DNA of 52,470 nucleotides from Clostridiales bacterium (GCA_013619125.1 JABXKS010000081.1:20189-72658); one strand, 5' to 3'; positions 15,259-25,574 are shown, counted from the first letter of the stretch. Made by a program: numbers and translations. Notes: generated from the sequence alone by a model not told the origin.

Positions 15259-17040
15259 ATGAGAATGGAACCGAAGAATCGAAGAGCATTGGTGGAAGCC
15301 GTCTTAGGCGAGCACCCCTTTGACTTGGTGATTAAAAACGTGCAATTGGTGAATGTGTTTACAGGGGAAATATATCCAGCTGAGGTGGGCATTTATGATG
15401 GATTTATTGCCCACGTGGAAGCCAATCCGGATCAGGAAGATCGCGAAAAAATTAGTCTGAATGCGACGGAAGTTTTTGACGGACAGGGTCAATTTTTAGC
15501 GCCTGGTTTTGTCGATAGCCATGTCCATGTGGAGAGTGGTATGATGACGCCTGCGCATTACTCAGAGGTCGTGGTTCCTCACGGAACAACAACGATTATC
15601 TCGGATCCCCATGAGATTGCCAATGTTTTGGGAATCGAAGGGGTGGAGTATATGCATGAAGCGAGTTACGGAGTTCCTTTGCGGCACTATTTGCTGGCAC
15701 CTTCTTGCGTGCCTGCGGTGCCGGAATTGGAGGGTGCGGGCGCAGTATTTGGTGTTAAAGAGGTTGAGCATCTTTTGAATTTGGAACGGGTCATTGGGAT
15801 CGGCGAGGTGATGGATTATCCAGGGGTGATCAACGGGAGCAAGCGCATGCAAGAAATATTGGCCTTAGCCCTAGAGCGCGACGTGTTTGTTCAGGGACAT
15901 GCCCCAGCAGTGAGAGGGTTAGAATTGTCCGCCTATCTTTGCGCGGGGATAGAATCCTGCCATGAAACGCGAATCGGGTTTAATGCGCGGGAAAAATTGC
16001 GCGTGGGCTTGGTTGTTGATGCGCGGGAGAGTTCCATGAGTCAAAATGCCGCGGACATTGTAAAAGAGACGGTAGAATTTGATTCTCCTTTGAATTTGAC
16101 CTTTTGCACCGATGACCGGGAGCCGAAGGATTTAATTGAGAAGGGGCATGTCTCTCACGGTGTTCGAAAAGCAGTGGCTGGGGGGATGGATCCGGTGCGT
16201 GCGATTCGCCATGCGACCTTATACGCGGCAAAAGAAGTTGCGATTAAAAATTTGGGCGCAATTGCTCCGGGGTATACGGCTGATTTGCAGTTGTTACCAA
16301 ACTTGAAAGATTTCCGGCCAACGGCAGTCTTTTTGGAAGGCGCTTTAGTGGCTGAAAATGGCGTATGTATTGCCTCGATTGAGAAGCAGGAGTTTGATGT
16401 TGAATCACGAAATACGATGAAGTTGCAGCCGTTGAAAGCCTCGGAGCTTCAGATCCATGTGCAAGGGGAAAAAGCCAAATGCCATGTGATCGAATACCAA
16501 AGTTTAAATGGAGCACGAACGAAACTTGTGGATGAATGGATCCCGATTCAAGATGGTGTATTGGACCTGTCTCAGACGGATTTATACTATGTCGCCGTTG
16601 TCAATCGCTATGGCACAGGTGATTTTGCCATTGGTCTGGTTCGGGGATTCGGATTGGAAACGGGTTCGGTTGGTTCGACGGTGGCGCATGATTGTCATAA
16701 TCTTTCGTTGGTCTATCGTGACCCGGAGGAAGCGGTTCAAATCGCGGAAACGTTGCAGAAATGTGGTGGTGGAATCGCCTATGCGAAGGATCGCAGTATA
16801 CAAGCGGTTTTAGAATTGCCGATTGCGGGAATTTTATCCGCTCATTCAGGTGAAAATGTGAGAAAGGAAATTGAGATTGTCTCTTCTGGAATTCGGGCGC
16901 TGGGGGTCAATAATCAAGCCCCTCACTTGCGGGCTGCGTCTATTGCTCTGCCTGTTATTCCGGATGTGAAGATGAGTGATCTTGGGATGATTGATGTCGT
17001 AAAACAGACATTTATTCCAGTTGTTGTTACTGTAGAGTAG
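15259..17040 (+). CDS. ade: Adenine deaminase
   Basis: 593 aa from the ATG at 15259, chosen because AGGAGG lies seven bases upstream; an in-frame ATG at 15232 overlaps the MATE gene. It converts adenine to hypoxanthine and ammonia for purine salvage. The amidohydrolase metal site is visible in PGFVDSHVHVESGM (about residue 90), with VVPHGTTTIISDPHEI, QGHAPAV and FCTDDREP further on. The C-terminal third carries the family-specific domain (TGSVGSTVAHDCHNL and GGGIAY). Length and motifs fit the Bacillus AdeC type rather than the eukaryotic adenosine-deaminase-like type. A terminator follows immediately. Confidence 0.95.
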   Translation: MRMEPKNRRALVEAVLGEHPFDLVIKNVQLVNVFTGEIYPAEVGIYDGFIAHVEANPDQEDREKISLNATEVFDGQGQFLAPGFVDSHVHVESGMMTPAHYSEVVVPHGTTTIISDPHEIANVLGIEGVEYMHEASYGVPLRHYLLAPSCVPAVPELEGAGAVFGVKEVEHLLNLERVIGIGEVMDYPGVINGSKRMQEILALALERDVFVQGHAPAVRGLELSAYLCAGIESCHETRIGFNAREKLRVGLVVDARESSMSQNAADIVKETVEFDSPLNLTFCTDDREPKDLIEKGHVSHGVRKAVAGGMDPVRAIRHATLYAAKEVAIKNLGAIAPGYTADLQLLPNLKDFRPTAVFLEGALVAENGVCIASIEKQEFDVESRNTMKLQPLKASELQIHVQGEKAKCHVIEYQSLNGARTKLVDEWIPIQDGVLDLSQTDLYYVAVVNRYGTGDFAIGLVRGFGLETGSVGSTVAHDCHNLSLVYRDPEEAVQIAETLQKCGGGIAYAKDRSIQAVLELPIAGILSAHSGENVRKEIEIVSSGIRALGVNNQAPHLRAASIALPVIPDVKMSDLGMIDVVKQTFIPVVVTVE

Positions 17041-17069
17041 AGAAGGAATTTTCCTTCTCTATTTTTTTG
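17039..17069 (+). terminator. Terminator after adenine deaminase
   Basis: AGAAGGAA (17041-17048), 2-base loop and TTCCTTCT (17051-17058), then a run of T residues. It begins right at the stop codon. Confidence 0.85.
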
Positions 17070-17135
17070 TGCAAATATGGAAGGGCATGCAAGAAAAGGG
17101 GTAATTAAGTAAAGACGGAAAAAGGGAGGTAACAT

Positions 17136-17948
17136 ATGCAATGGTTTTCGGAACAAGTACCGATACTTCAAGCGCTTATGGGGACTTTATTCACGTGGGG
17201 TCTTACAGCACTTGGAGCGGCGATGGTATTTTTCTTTGTAACAATAAAAAAGAGAACCCTCGATGGCATGCTGGGTTTTGCTGCTGGGGTTATGATTGCG
17301 GCATCATTTTGGTCGCTGCTGAGCCCTGCGATTGATTTGGCAGAGAGGCTTGGACAAAATGCCGTCATGACGGCAACAGCAGGGTTCTTGACAGGAGGTT
17401 TGTTTCTGTTTCTGGTGGATAAATTTTTACCACATCTGCATTTGGATTCGGAAGGTCATGAACATCGGGAAGGGGTGGAAAGTAGTTGGCAGCGGAGCTT
17501 GCTTCTTGTGTTGGCTATTACAATCCATAACATCCCGGAAGGTTTAGCTGTTGGCGTTGCCTTTGGCGCTTTGGGATCGGAACACCCGGTTGCCACGTTG
17601 GGTGGCGCGATTTCCTTGGCCATCGGGATTGGGATTCAGAATTTTCCGGAGGGGGCAGCTGTTTCAATTCCGTTGCGTCGGGAAGGATTTTCGAGAAAGA
17701 AAGCTTTCATGTACGGTCAATTTTCTGGAATGGTAGAACCGATCGCCGGTGTACTGGGTGCTTTTTTGGTTTTGTCGATGAAAGCTGTGTTGCCGTTTGC
17801 TCTTGCATTTGCTGCCGGGGCGATGATCTATGTGGTGGCGGAGGAATTGATTCCGGAAGCGCATTTTGAAAAGAACGGACATATTGCAACCTGGGGTGTG
17901 ATGTTTGGTTTCGCGATCATGATGTTTTTGGATGTTGCCCTGGGGTAA
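17136..17948 (+). CDS. ZIP-family metal transporter
   Basis: 270 aa with eight predicted helices. The ZIP metal-binding motifs in helices 4 and 5 are clear: HNIPEGLAVGVAFGAL and QNFPEGAAVSIPLRREG, where the second motif starts with Gln in place of His, as in the bacterial ZupT/GufA-like group. A His-rich loop (HLHLDSEGHEHREG) lies between helices 3 and 4, as is common in metal transporters. It would move zinc or another divalent metal into the cytoplasm. AAAGGGAGG precedes the ATG. No metal-responsive operator was recognised. Confidence 0.9.
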   Translation: MQWFSEQVPILQALMGTLFTWGLTALGAAMVFFFVTIKKRTLDGMLGFAAGVMIAASFWSLLSPAIDLAERLGQNAVMTATAGFLTGGLFLFLVDKFLPHLHLDSEGHEHREGVESSWQRSLLLVLAITIHNIPEGLAVGVAFGALGSEHPVATLGGAISLAIGIGIQNFPEGAAVSIPLRREGFSRKKAFMYGQFSGMVEPIAGVLGAFLVLSMKAVLPFALAFAAGAMIYVVAEELIPEAHFEKNGHIATWGVMFGFAIMMFLDVALG

Positions 17949-17990
17949 GAAACGGAAGTTTTTCTGTTCTTTGATAAAAAAATATCTAAG

Positions 17991-18020
17991 TTGACAGTGG
18001 TTTCTTTTGTATGAAACAAT
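17991..18020 (+). promoter_or_regulatory. Possible promoter of glpP
   Basis: A perfect TTGACA (17991-17996) is followed after 18 bp by AACAAT (18015-18020). The -35 is ideal, the -10 weak. An imperfect hairpin at 17947-17971 upstream may end the ZIP transcript but lacks a T run. Confidence 0.4.
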
Positions 18021-18068
18021 GACAAAGCAAACGGTATCAGTCAAAATGAGAGAAAGAGTAGGTGTAAT

Positions 18069-18641
18069 ATGAGGAGCAATCATCCATTTTTTGAAAAAAT
18101 TGGAATCAACCCGATCATTGCAGCAATCAACGATCATAACATGATTGACGAGGCGATTGCTTCCCCATGTGAAATCATCTTTTTGCTAAAAGGGAATATT
18201 TTAAATTTAGCGGAAGTATCCAAACGCTTGAAGGATTCTGGAAAATTGGTATTCGTGCATATGGATTTGATGGAAGGTTTGACCAAAGAGGCAGTCGCCT
18301 TGGAGTATGTGTCAAAGACCTGTCATCTCGATGGCGTGATTACAACACGAATAAGTCTCTTGAAAAAGGCGAAAGAATTGAATCTGTTTACGATTCAGCG
18401 TTTGTTTCTATTAGATTCTTTGTCTTTGGAACGAGGGATTCATTCTGTGAAGAATATTCGTCCCGATGCCGTTGAGATCTTGCCAGGGATTATTCCAAAA
18501 ATGACGCGGCTTCTCAAAAAAGAATTGAATGTTCCCATTATCACGGGCGGGCTGATCAAAGACAAGGAAGATGTAATTGAAAGTCTGCAGGCAGGTGCTG
18601 TGGGAATTTCTACGAGCCGAAAAGAAATTTGGTATCTATAA
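18069..18641 (+). CDS. glpP: Glycerol-3-phosphate responsive antiterminator GlpP
   Basis: 190 aa, family length. GlpP is a cytoplasmic RNA-binding protein that, when bound to glycerol-3-phosphate, prevents termination in glp leader transcripts. The TIM-barrel-like pattern of the family is present: NPIIAAINDHNMIDEAI at the N-terminus, IIFLLKGNI, LVFVHMDLMEGLTKE, DGVITTRISLLKKAK, PDAVEILPGIIPKM and the C-terminal phosphate-binding-like VPIITGGLIKDKEDV with AGAVGISTS. It stands directly upstream of glpK, whose leader contains a terminator hairpin at 18790-18840, and a second hairpin sits before the GlpA-like gene. These are the probable targets. Confidence 0.95.
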   Translation: MRSNHPFFEKIGINPIIAAINDHNMIDEAIASPCEIIFLLKGNILNLAEVSKRLKDSGKLVFVHMDLMEGLTKEAVALEYVSKTCHLDGVITTRISLLKKAKELNLFTIQRLFLLDSLSLERGIHSVKNIRPDAVEILPGIIPKMTRLLKKELNVPIITGGLIKDKEDVIESLQAGAVGISTSRKEIWYL

Positions 18642-18726
18642 ACGAAACAAATCAAATTTTGCATAGGTATTCGCCATGGAAGTATGTAAAATTTCGGATC
18701 ATGTTGCAAATAATTGCAGAAAAACG

Positions 18727-18755
18727 TTTACATAACTAGGATGAAATGGTAGTAT
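18727..18755 (+). promoter_or_regulatory. Promoter of the glpK operon, overlapped by an AAACGTTT palindrome
   Basis: TTTACA (18727-18732) and TAGTAT (18750-18755) have a 17-bp spacer. The palindrome AAACGTTT (18722-18729) overlaps the -35. The surrounding GAAAAACGTTTACA resembles a catabolite-responsive element (cre) with two mismatches, so CcpA-type repression is possible. Confidence 0.55.
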
Positions 18756-18784
18756 AAATATAGAGTTGATAGTGATGGAGACGA

Positions 18785-18841
18785 TGGAGATCACACGGGA
18801 AGGCAGCCTATGCAATAGGTCTGTTTCCGTGTGATTTTTTC
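18785..18841 (+). terminator. Leader terminator (attenuator) of glpK, likely GlpP target
   Basis: ATCACACGG (18790-18798, extended by GAA) pairs with CCGTGTGAT (18827-18835, preceded by TTT), with an inner CCTA/TAGG stem. A T6 run follows. It lies downstream of the promoter and about 90 bases before the glpK start, as expected for a GlpP-controlled leader. Confidence 0.8.
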
Positions 18842-18852
18842 GTCCCGAAAGA

Positions 18853-18871
18853 AAACGTTTGCTAAACGTTT
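18853..18871 (+). repeat. Two AAACGTTT palindromes one helical turn apart
   Basis: AAACGTTT at 18853-18860 and at 18864-18871, both followed by G, with an 11-bp period. A third copy lies over the -35 at 18722-18729. They are possible binding sites for a repressor in the glpK leader. Confidence 0.5.
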
Positions 18872-18892
18872 GATGACGAACCTAGGAGATGA

Positions 18893-20450
<1,558 letters not shown>

Positions 20451-20549
20451 AGCTATCAATAATTAACTAGGGCAATGTTTTTTATTATTAAAGATTATTA
20501 TTTTCTATTCTAGGGCAAAAATAAAAAGGAAAACAGGAGGGAATACTAA

Positions 20550-21377
20550 ATGACAATTTACATGATTATGGCGGCATTCGGTGGTGGACTTTTCGGCGCA
20601 TTGATTGGTGCGTTACCAGCATTTATCTTTACAGGTTTTTCTGGCTTAATCGGGGTTGGTCTAATAATGGCAGGATCTGACTTTGACTGGCTGGGCACAA
20701 TAACATTCGGTTATTTGTTTGGACCGCATATTGCCTTTGCAGGCGGTGTTGCAGCAGCGGCATTCGCGGCAAACAAGAAAAAGGTATTGGGAAACGGCGC
20801 TGATATTTTGACTAGTTTGAACAAATTCACTGATCCTACGATTTTAATCGTCGGTGGTGTATTTGGTGTTGTTGGTTTTTTGATTAATTATTTACTAGGC
20901 AGTGTGTGGGGTACTCCTACAGATACCGTTGCGATGACAGTTTGGATATCAGGCGTGATCGTTCGATTGGTATTCGGCAAGTCTGGATTTACTGGCAACA
21001 AAGTGGAAGGCCGTAAGTATATGCCAACTGGAAAAGCGATTGTGTATGATATCCTTTTGGGCGTTTCTTTGGGTGCGGTTATCGGTTTCTTGGCTCAATG
21101 GTCAGGTGTTGCAGCAATTGGTTTCTGTATTTCAGCCGCGACGTTGATCTTTGCACAAACCGGATTCGATACTCCGGCAACTCATCATATTACTTTGTTG
21201 GCCGGCGTTGCAGCCTTGGCAACCGGCAGCATTTGGATGGCGATGGTCTTCGCGTCAATTTCAGCAATTATTGGCGATGTCGGAGTAACAGCATTGAACT
21301 CTGAGTGTGACTCGCATATTGACCCGCCAGCATTTGCAATCTTTATTGTAACTACGATGGTTCTATTGATCTTCTAA
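20550..21377 (+). CDS. Integral membrane protein in the glycerol operon; candidate glycerol/G3P permease (unrecognised family)
   Basis: 275 aa with a good ribosome binding site (ACAGGAGGGAATACTAA). About eight to nine hydrophobic helices, very rich in Gly and Ala (FGGGLFGALIGALPAFIFTG near the N-terminus; GFLAQWSGVAAIGFCISAAT in the middle). The C-terminal part has a conserved-looking polar segment, ALNSECDSHIDPPAF, followed by a last helix. It lacks the NPA boxes of aquaglyceroporin GlpF and has no GlpT or PTS features. Its position between glpK and the dehydrogenase genes suggests transport of glycerol or glycerol-3-phosphate, which is inference only. Like glpK it uses few rare codons, as in highly expressed genes. 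I do not recognise the family. Confidence 0.75.
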   Translation: MTIYMIMAAFGGGLFGALIGALPAFIFTGFSGLIGVGLIMAGSDFDWLGTITFGYLFGPHIAFAGGVAAAAFAANKKKVLGNGADILTSLNKFTDPTILIVGGVFGVVGFLINYLLGSVWGTPTDTVAMTVWISGVIVRLVFGKSGFTGNKVEGRKYMPTGKAIVYDILLGVSLGAVIGFLAQWSGVAAIGFCISAATLIFAQTGFDTPATHHITLLAGVAALATGSIWMAMVFASISAIIGDVGVTALNSECDSHIDPPAFAIFIVTTMVLLIF

Positions 21378-21413
21378 TTTCAAATGAAATTGGGTAACTA
21401 AATATTGCCAGGA

Positions 21414-21464
21414 TAAATGGAGAAGGTCACAGGGGGTCAGAATTGGCGCACTGTGACCTTTTTA
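21414..21464 (+). terminator. Second attenuator-like terminator in the glp operon
   Basis: AAGGTCACAG (21423-21432) pairs perfectly with CTGTGACCTT (21451-21460), followed by TTT. The text just before and in the 5' arm (ATGGAGA...TCACA.GGG) resembles the glpK leader hairpin, so GlpP may act here as well. Confidence 0.7.
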
Positions 21465-21483
21465 CGTAAAGGAGGTTTGCGGA

Positions 21484-22935
21484 ATGTATGATGTTGCCAT
21501 TATCGGTGCTGGAGTCATTGGCACCGGGATTGCACGAGAATTGATGCGGTATCAGTTGAAGGTTATCATGTTGGAAAAGGAAAATGATGTGGCGGACGGA
21601 ACTACAAAGGCCAATAGCGCGATTGTGCATGCAGGATATGACGCGCCTTTCGGTTCGAATAAGGCTCGATTCAATGTAGAAGGAAACGCGATGTTCGATC
21701 AGGTTTGCAAGGATCTTGATGTGCATTTTAAACAAATTGGTTCCCTAGTGTTGGCTTTTGACGAGGAAGATCGGCCAACCTTGGAAGAACTGTTGGAAAA
21801 TGGGAAAAGGCTGGGTGTTCCGGGTCTTGAAATCATCGAAGCGGATCGGATTCGAGAAATTGAACCCAATGTTAGCCACACCGCGGTGGCAGCGCTATGG
21901 GCGCCGACAGCAGGGATTGTAGGACCGTGGGAATTGGCAATTTCCTATGCGGAAAATGCCATGGACAATGGGGCAGAACTCCGATTGAACACCGAAGTGA
22001 CAGCCATTGAGAAAAAAGAGAACAAATTTGTGTTGACGACTTCGACAGGAGATGTGGAAGCCAAATTGGTTGTTAATGCGTCCGGGCTCCATGCGGATGA
22101 CATCTACAATATGGTTGCCGAATCGGAATTCACCATTAATCCGAGAAGGGGCGAGTATTTCCTACTGGACAACGAGGTGAGTGATCTAGTGAATACAGTT
22201 GTCTTTCAATGTCCAACAAAGATGGGCAAAGGCGTTTTGGTATCGCCGACGGTAGATGGCAATATTATCGTAGGGCCTAACGCGGAAGACGTTGAAACCA
22301 AGGATGAGATTAACACAACTGCTGAAGGGCTGGCTTTTGTGCGTGAAAAGGCGAAACTTACCATTGAAGAGTTGCCTTTCCATATGACGATCACCAATTT
22401 TTCGGGATTGCGCGCTGAGCCTTCTACGGGAGATTTCATCGTGGAGGAATCGAAACAAGTGCTTGGATTTGTTAATGTTGCGGGGATCAAGTCTCCTGGT
22501 TTGTCATCCGCGCCAGCCATTGCGGTTTATGTGGCGGAAACGATTTGTGTTGGGATTTTGGGAGCTGATGCGAAAAAGAATCCGGCTTTCAATCCGAAAA
22601 CAAGAAAGAAACTTCGCTTTGAGGGACTAAGCGATGAAAAAAAAGAAGATTTGATCCGTGTAGAACCTTCGTTTGCGCGAATTATTTGTCGTTGTGAAAC
22701 GATTACCGAAGGGGAAATCGTGGATGCGATTCATCGAAATGCGGGTGCGCGGACGATTAATGGTGTCAAGCGGCGATGCCGACCTGGTGCGGGTCGTTGC
22801 CAAGGGGGCTTCTGTGGTCCACGGGTTGTTGAGATTTTGGCAAGGGAATTAAAGATCAGTCCGATGGAAGTGGAATTAGAAGGAAAGGATTCCCATATTC
22901 TCGTTGGAGAAACCAAAGGGGGTGCTGGTGAATGA
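21484..22935 (+). CDS. GlpA-like FAD-dependent glycerol-3-phosphate dehydrogenase with C-terminal [2Fe-2S] domain
   Basis: 483 aa. An FAD-binding Rossmann motif opens the protein (YDVAIIGAGVIGTGIARELM), followed by a DAO-type oxidoreductase domain to about residue 375 with TTKANSAIVHAGYDA and the C-terminal flavin motif NVAGIKSPGLSSAPAIA. Residues 395-465 are a BFD-like [2Fe-2S] domain with cysteines in IICRCETIT and CRPGAGRCQGGFC. This layout is that of GlpA of anaerobic G3P dehydrogenases and of the Thermotoga-type three-gene set. It should oxidise glycerol-3-phosphate to dihydroxyacetone phosphate. The stop overlaps the next start by four bases (ATGA). AAAGGAGGTTTGCGG precedes the ATG. Confidence 0.9.
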   Translation: MYDVAIIGAGVIGTGIARELMRYQLKVIMLEKENDVADGTTKANSAIVHAGYDAPFGSNKARFNVEGNAMFDQVCKDLDVHFKQIGSLVLAFDEEDRPTLEELLENGKRLGVPGLEIIEADRIREIEPNVSHTAVAALWAPTAGIVGPWELAISYAENAMDNGAELRLNTEVTAIEKKENKFVLTTSTGDVEAKLVVNASGLHADDIYNMVAESEFTINPRRGEYFLLDNEVSDLVNTVVFQCPTKMGKGVLVSPTVDGNIIVGPNAEDVETKDEINTTAEGLAFVREKAKLTIEELPFHMTITNFSGLRAEPSTGDFIVEESKQVLGFVNVAGIKSPGLSSAPAIAVYVAETICVGILGADAKKNPAFNPKTRKKLRFEGLSDEKKEDLIRVEPSFARIICRCETITEGEIVDAIHRNAGARTINGVKRRCRPGAGRCQGGFCGPRVVEILARELKISPMEVELEGKDSHILVGETKGGAGE

Positions 22936-24191
22936 AAGCATATGATTTAATTGTTGTAGGTGGTGGGCCTGCGGGACTCGCGGCAGCGGTAGAAGCAAGA
23001 AAAGACGGAGTTGAAGATATTCTGGTTTTAGAGAGAGACCGCGAGCTTGGTGGAATTCTGCAGCAATGTATTCATAATGGGTTCGGGTTGCATGTCTTTA
23101 AAGAAGAACTGACAGGGCCGGAATACGCGGAACGCTTTATTGATGAATTGAAAGAGTTGGGGATCGAGTATCGATTGGATACCATGGTCTTGGACATCAA
23201 TGATGAGCGGATCATTCATGCCATTAGCAAAGCAGAAGGATTTGTGACCCTAGAAGCGAAAGCGATCATTCTGGCAATGGGTTGCCGTGAGCGTACCCGC
23301 GGTGCGTTGGCGATTCCTGGATATCGTCCTGCCGGTATATTTACGGCGGGCACGGCGCAGCGCTATTTGAATATGGAAGGATATATGGTTGGTAAGAAGG
23401 TGCTGATCCTGGGTTCCGGCGATATTGGCTTGATTATGGCGCGCCGGATGACTTTGGAGGGAGCGAAGGTTTTGGGTTGCGTGGAGTTGATGCCGTTTTC
23501 CGGTGGGTTGACTCGAAATATTGTGCAATGCCTCAACGATTATGACATCCCTTTGATGTTGAGCCATACGGTAACCGATATCCAAGGGAAAGACCGGGTG
23601 CAAGGAGTAACGGTCATGAAGGTGGATGAAAATCGCCAGCCGATTTCAGGGACGGAGATTCAGTTTGATGTGGATACCCTCTTGTTATCAGTTGGGTTGA
23701 TTCCGGAGAATGAATTGTCCAAGGGTGCCGGGGTGCAATTGGATATGAGAACCCGCGGTGCAATCGTCAATGAATCGATGGAAACCAGTGTGCCGGGAAT
23801 TTTCGCCTGTGGAAATGTTTTGCATGTGCATGACTTGGTGGATTGGGTAACGGATGAATCGCGGCGAGCAGGCAAATTTGCAGCGAAGTTTATTAAGGAA
23901 TCGGAAATAATTGAGGAAACTTCAATTGAGACGGTGCCGGGTCAAGGCATTGGATATATTGTGCCGCAAAGGGTTCGCCCATCCCAAGTGAATCAAGTTC
24001 TAGAACTCTTTATGCGGGTACGGGACATCTATGTGGGACAAACTATTGTGGTTCGTGTTGATGGGAAGGAAGTACAAGCCAAGCGACGCGGGCATATGGC
24101 TCCTGGCGAGATGGAACGTGTAAAAGTGCCAGTTTCATTATTTGATGGTCCCGGGGTGAAAAAAATTACTATTGATGTGGAAGACCGTTAA
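22932..24191 (+). CDS. NAD(P)/FAD-dependent oxidoreductase, GlpB/HcnB-like partner of the G3P dehydrogenase
   Basis: 419 aa. N-terminal FAD motif IVVGGGPAGLAAAVEA, a second dinucleotide-binding motif ILGSGDIGLIMARRM near residue 160, and the late FAD motif GIFACGNVLHVHDLVDWVTD near residue 290. It belongs to the pyridine-nucleotide disulfide oxidoreductase-like flavoproteins without the redox-active cysteine pair. In clostridial and Thermotoga glp clusters this protein accompanies the GlpA-like and DUF1667 proteins and probably passes electrons to an acceptor (NAD+ or another carrier, not determined). Four-base overlap with the preceding gene. Confidence 0.87.
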   Translation: MKAYDLIVVGGGPAGLAAAVEARKDGVEDILVLERDRELGGILQQCIHNGFGLHVFKEELTGPEYAERFIDELKELGIEYRLDTMVLDINDERIIHAISKAEGFVTLEAKAIILAMGCRERTRGALAIPGYRPAGIFTAGTAQRYLNMEGYMVGKKVLILGSGDIGLIMARRMTLEGAKVLGCVELMPFSGGLTRNIVQCLNDYDIPLMLSHTVTDIQGKDRVQGVTVMKVDENRQPISGTEIQFDVDTLLLSVGLIPENELSKGAGVQLDMRTRGAIVNESMETSVPGIFACGNVLHVHDLVDWVTDESRRAGKFAAKFIKESEIIEETSIETVPGQGIGYIVPQRVRPSQVNQVLELFMRVRDIYVGQTIVVRVDGKEVQAKRRGHMAPGEMERVKVPVSLFDGPGVKKITIDVEDR

Positions 24192-24202
24192 GGAGGATCG
24201 AG

Positions 24203-24568
24203 ATGGAAGAAAGAAAAATGATTTGTATCAGTTGTCCAATCGGTTGTCATTTGACGGTAACCGAGGAAAATGGAGAATATGTGGTAGAGGGGAATCAATG
24301 CAAGCGCGGTGAGGTCTATGGTAAAAAAGAGATGACGGATCCAACGCGGGTTGTGCCAACTACGGTCAAGATACGCGGTGCCAGATTGCGTCGGTTGCCT
24401 GTGAAAACTCATATACCGCTGTCAAAACCCTTGATCTTTGAGGCGATGAAACTGATCAATATGGTTGAGGTGGAAGCGCCGGTGAAAGTGGGGGATATTG
24501 TGATCGAAAACATCCTTGATACAGGTGTGAATATTGTAGCCACAAGAAGTATGAAACGAGTAGAATAG
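24203..24568 (+). CDS. DUF1667 small cysteine protein of the G3P dehydrogenase complex
   Basis: 121 aa, family length. The N-terminus has CISCPIGCHLTV with a further Cys in GNQCKRGEVYG, an arrangement that suggests a metal or Fe-S site. The rest (RVVPTTVKIRG, RLPVKTHIPLSK, GVNIVATRSMKRVE) is the typical DUF1667 body. It starts 11 bases after the GlpB-like gene, behind GGAGG, and is the last gene of the operon. Its place in the set suggests an electron-transfer subunit. Confidence 0.88.
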   Translation: MEERKMICISCPIGCHLTVTEENGEYVVEGNQCKRGEVYGKKEMTDPTRVVPTTVKIRGARLRRLPVKTHIPLSKPLIFEAMKLINMVEVEAPVKVGDIVIENILDTGVNIVATRSMKRVE

Positions 24569-24569
24569 A

Positions 24570-24618
24570 AAAACCGGCATGTTGGCTGATGATGATCGGC
24601 CAGCATGCCGGTTTTTTA
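24570..24618 (+). terminator. Strong terminator of the glp operon
   Basis: AACCGGCATGTTGGC (24572-24586) pairs with GCCAGCATGCCGGTT (24599-24613), one G-T wobble in 15 bp, followed by T6. Confidence 0.92.
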
Positions 24619-24716
24619 CTTCCATTGGACCTTAGAGGTTTGAAAATCATGACATTTATTTTACTTGCGCATCCAAGAAAAGCCACGTAGAATGAGAAAG
24701 ATAAGGAGGTGCGCCT

Positions 24717-25574
24717 ATGTTTCAGCGACAACAGAATCGATGGGTTCGCGCATTTTGGGATTATTTGTTTATTACGGTTGGCTGTGGATCAATCGCGTGG
24801 GCCGTTGTCGGTTTCTTTCAAGTAAACACGATCGCACCCGGCGGTGTATCCGGGGTGTCGGTCCTTTTATACAAGCTGTTTCAATTGCCGGTCGAGGTAT
24901 CGTACTTGGCCATTAATATCCCATTGTTTTTATTGGGGATTTTATTGTTGGGAAAGAGTTTCGGATTTAAAACATTCTATGGAACGGTTGTAATTTCGAT
25001 ATTTTTACGGTTGATTCCCCATGTATCCATGACGAATAATGTCTTGCTTGCCGCCTTGATTGGTGGCGGTTTGACCGGTTTGGGACTTGGACTTGTGTTT
25101 ACCCGCGGGGCAACCACGGGAGGCACCGATCTCTTGGCAGCGATTCTCAATCGCTTTTTCCCATCTATGAAGACCCAGCATCTTTTGCTCATGATTGACG
25201 GGGTGGTTGTTGTCTCCTCTGGGATTGTGAATCAGCAGGTCGAAACGGCACTCTTGTCGGTAATCGCCTTAGTGACAATCGTCCGCATGGTGGACGCTGT
25301 GTTGGACGGTTTTTTAGCGGCAAAAGCATTTTGGATTATTACGGATTTTCCGGATCGGGTAAGCGGTCGAATTTTAGAGGAATTGGATCGCGGTGCAACC
25401 ATGATGAAGGGAAAGGGTGCGTACACCCAGGGGGACAAAGGAGTCTTGCTCTGCGTGGTGGAGCGGTACGAGATTGTCAAAATGAGACGCATCATGCGAG
25501 AGGTGGATCCGCAAGCCTTTATGATTGTTGCAGATGTTCATGAAGTATATGGAGAAGGATTTACTGCCCAGTAA
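24717..25574 (+). CDS. YitT family membrane protein (DUF161 + DUF2179)
   Basis: 285 aa, the usual YitT length. Five to six N-terminal helices include VNTIAPGGVSGVSVLLYKL and GLVFTRGATTGGTDLLAAIL, both diagnostic for the family, and a soluble C-terminal DUF2179 domain (about 205-280: GRILEELDRGATMMKGKGAY, then KGVLLCVVERYEIVKM). The function of YitT proteins is not established. ATAAGGAGGTGCGCCT precedes the ATG. The stop codon lies inside the terminator stem. Confidence 0.93.
   Translation: MFQRQQNRWVRAFWDYLFITVGCGSIAWAVVGFFQVNTIAPGGVSGVSVLLYKLFQLPVEVSYLAINIPLFLLGILLLGKSFGFKTFYGTVVISIFLRLIPHVSMTNNVLLAALIGGGLTGLGLGLVFTRGATTGGTDLLAAILNRFFPSMKTQHLLLMIDGVVVVSSGIVNQQVETALLSVIALVTIVRMVDAVLDGFLAAKAFWIITDFPDRVSGRILEELDRGATMMKGKGAYTQGDKGVLLCVVERYEIVKMRRIMREVDPQAFMIVADVHEVYGEGFTAQ

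Noticed and set aside
18785-18841. A metabolite-binding riboswitch before glpK
   Set aside because: Only a simple terminator hairpin is visible, with no known aptamer features; GlpP antitermination explains it.
20550-21377. Annotating the glycerol-operon membrane protein as GlpF
   Set aside because: No NPA motifs and a helix pattern and composition unlike aquaglyceroporins. Only its position suggests transport.
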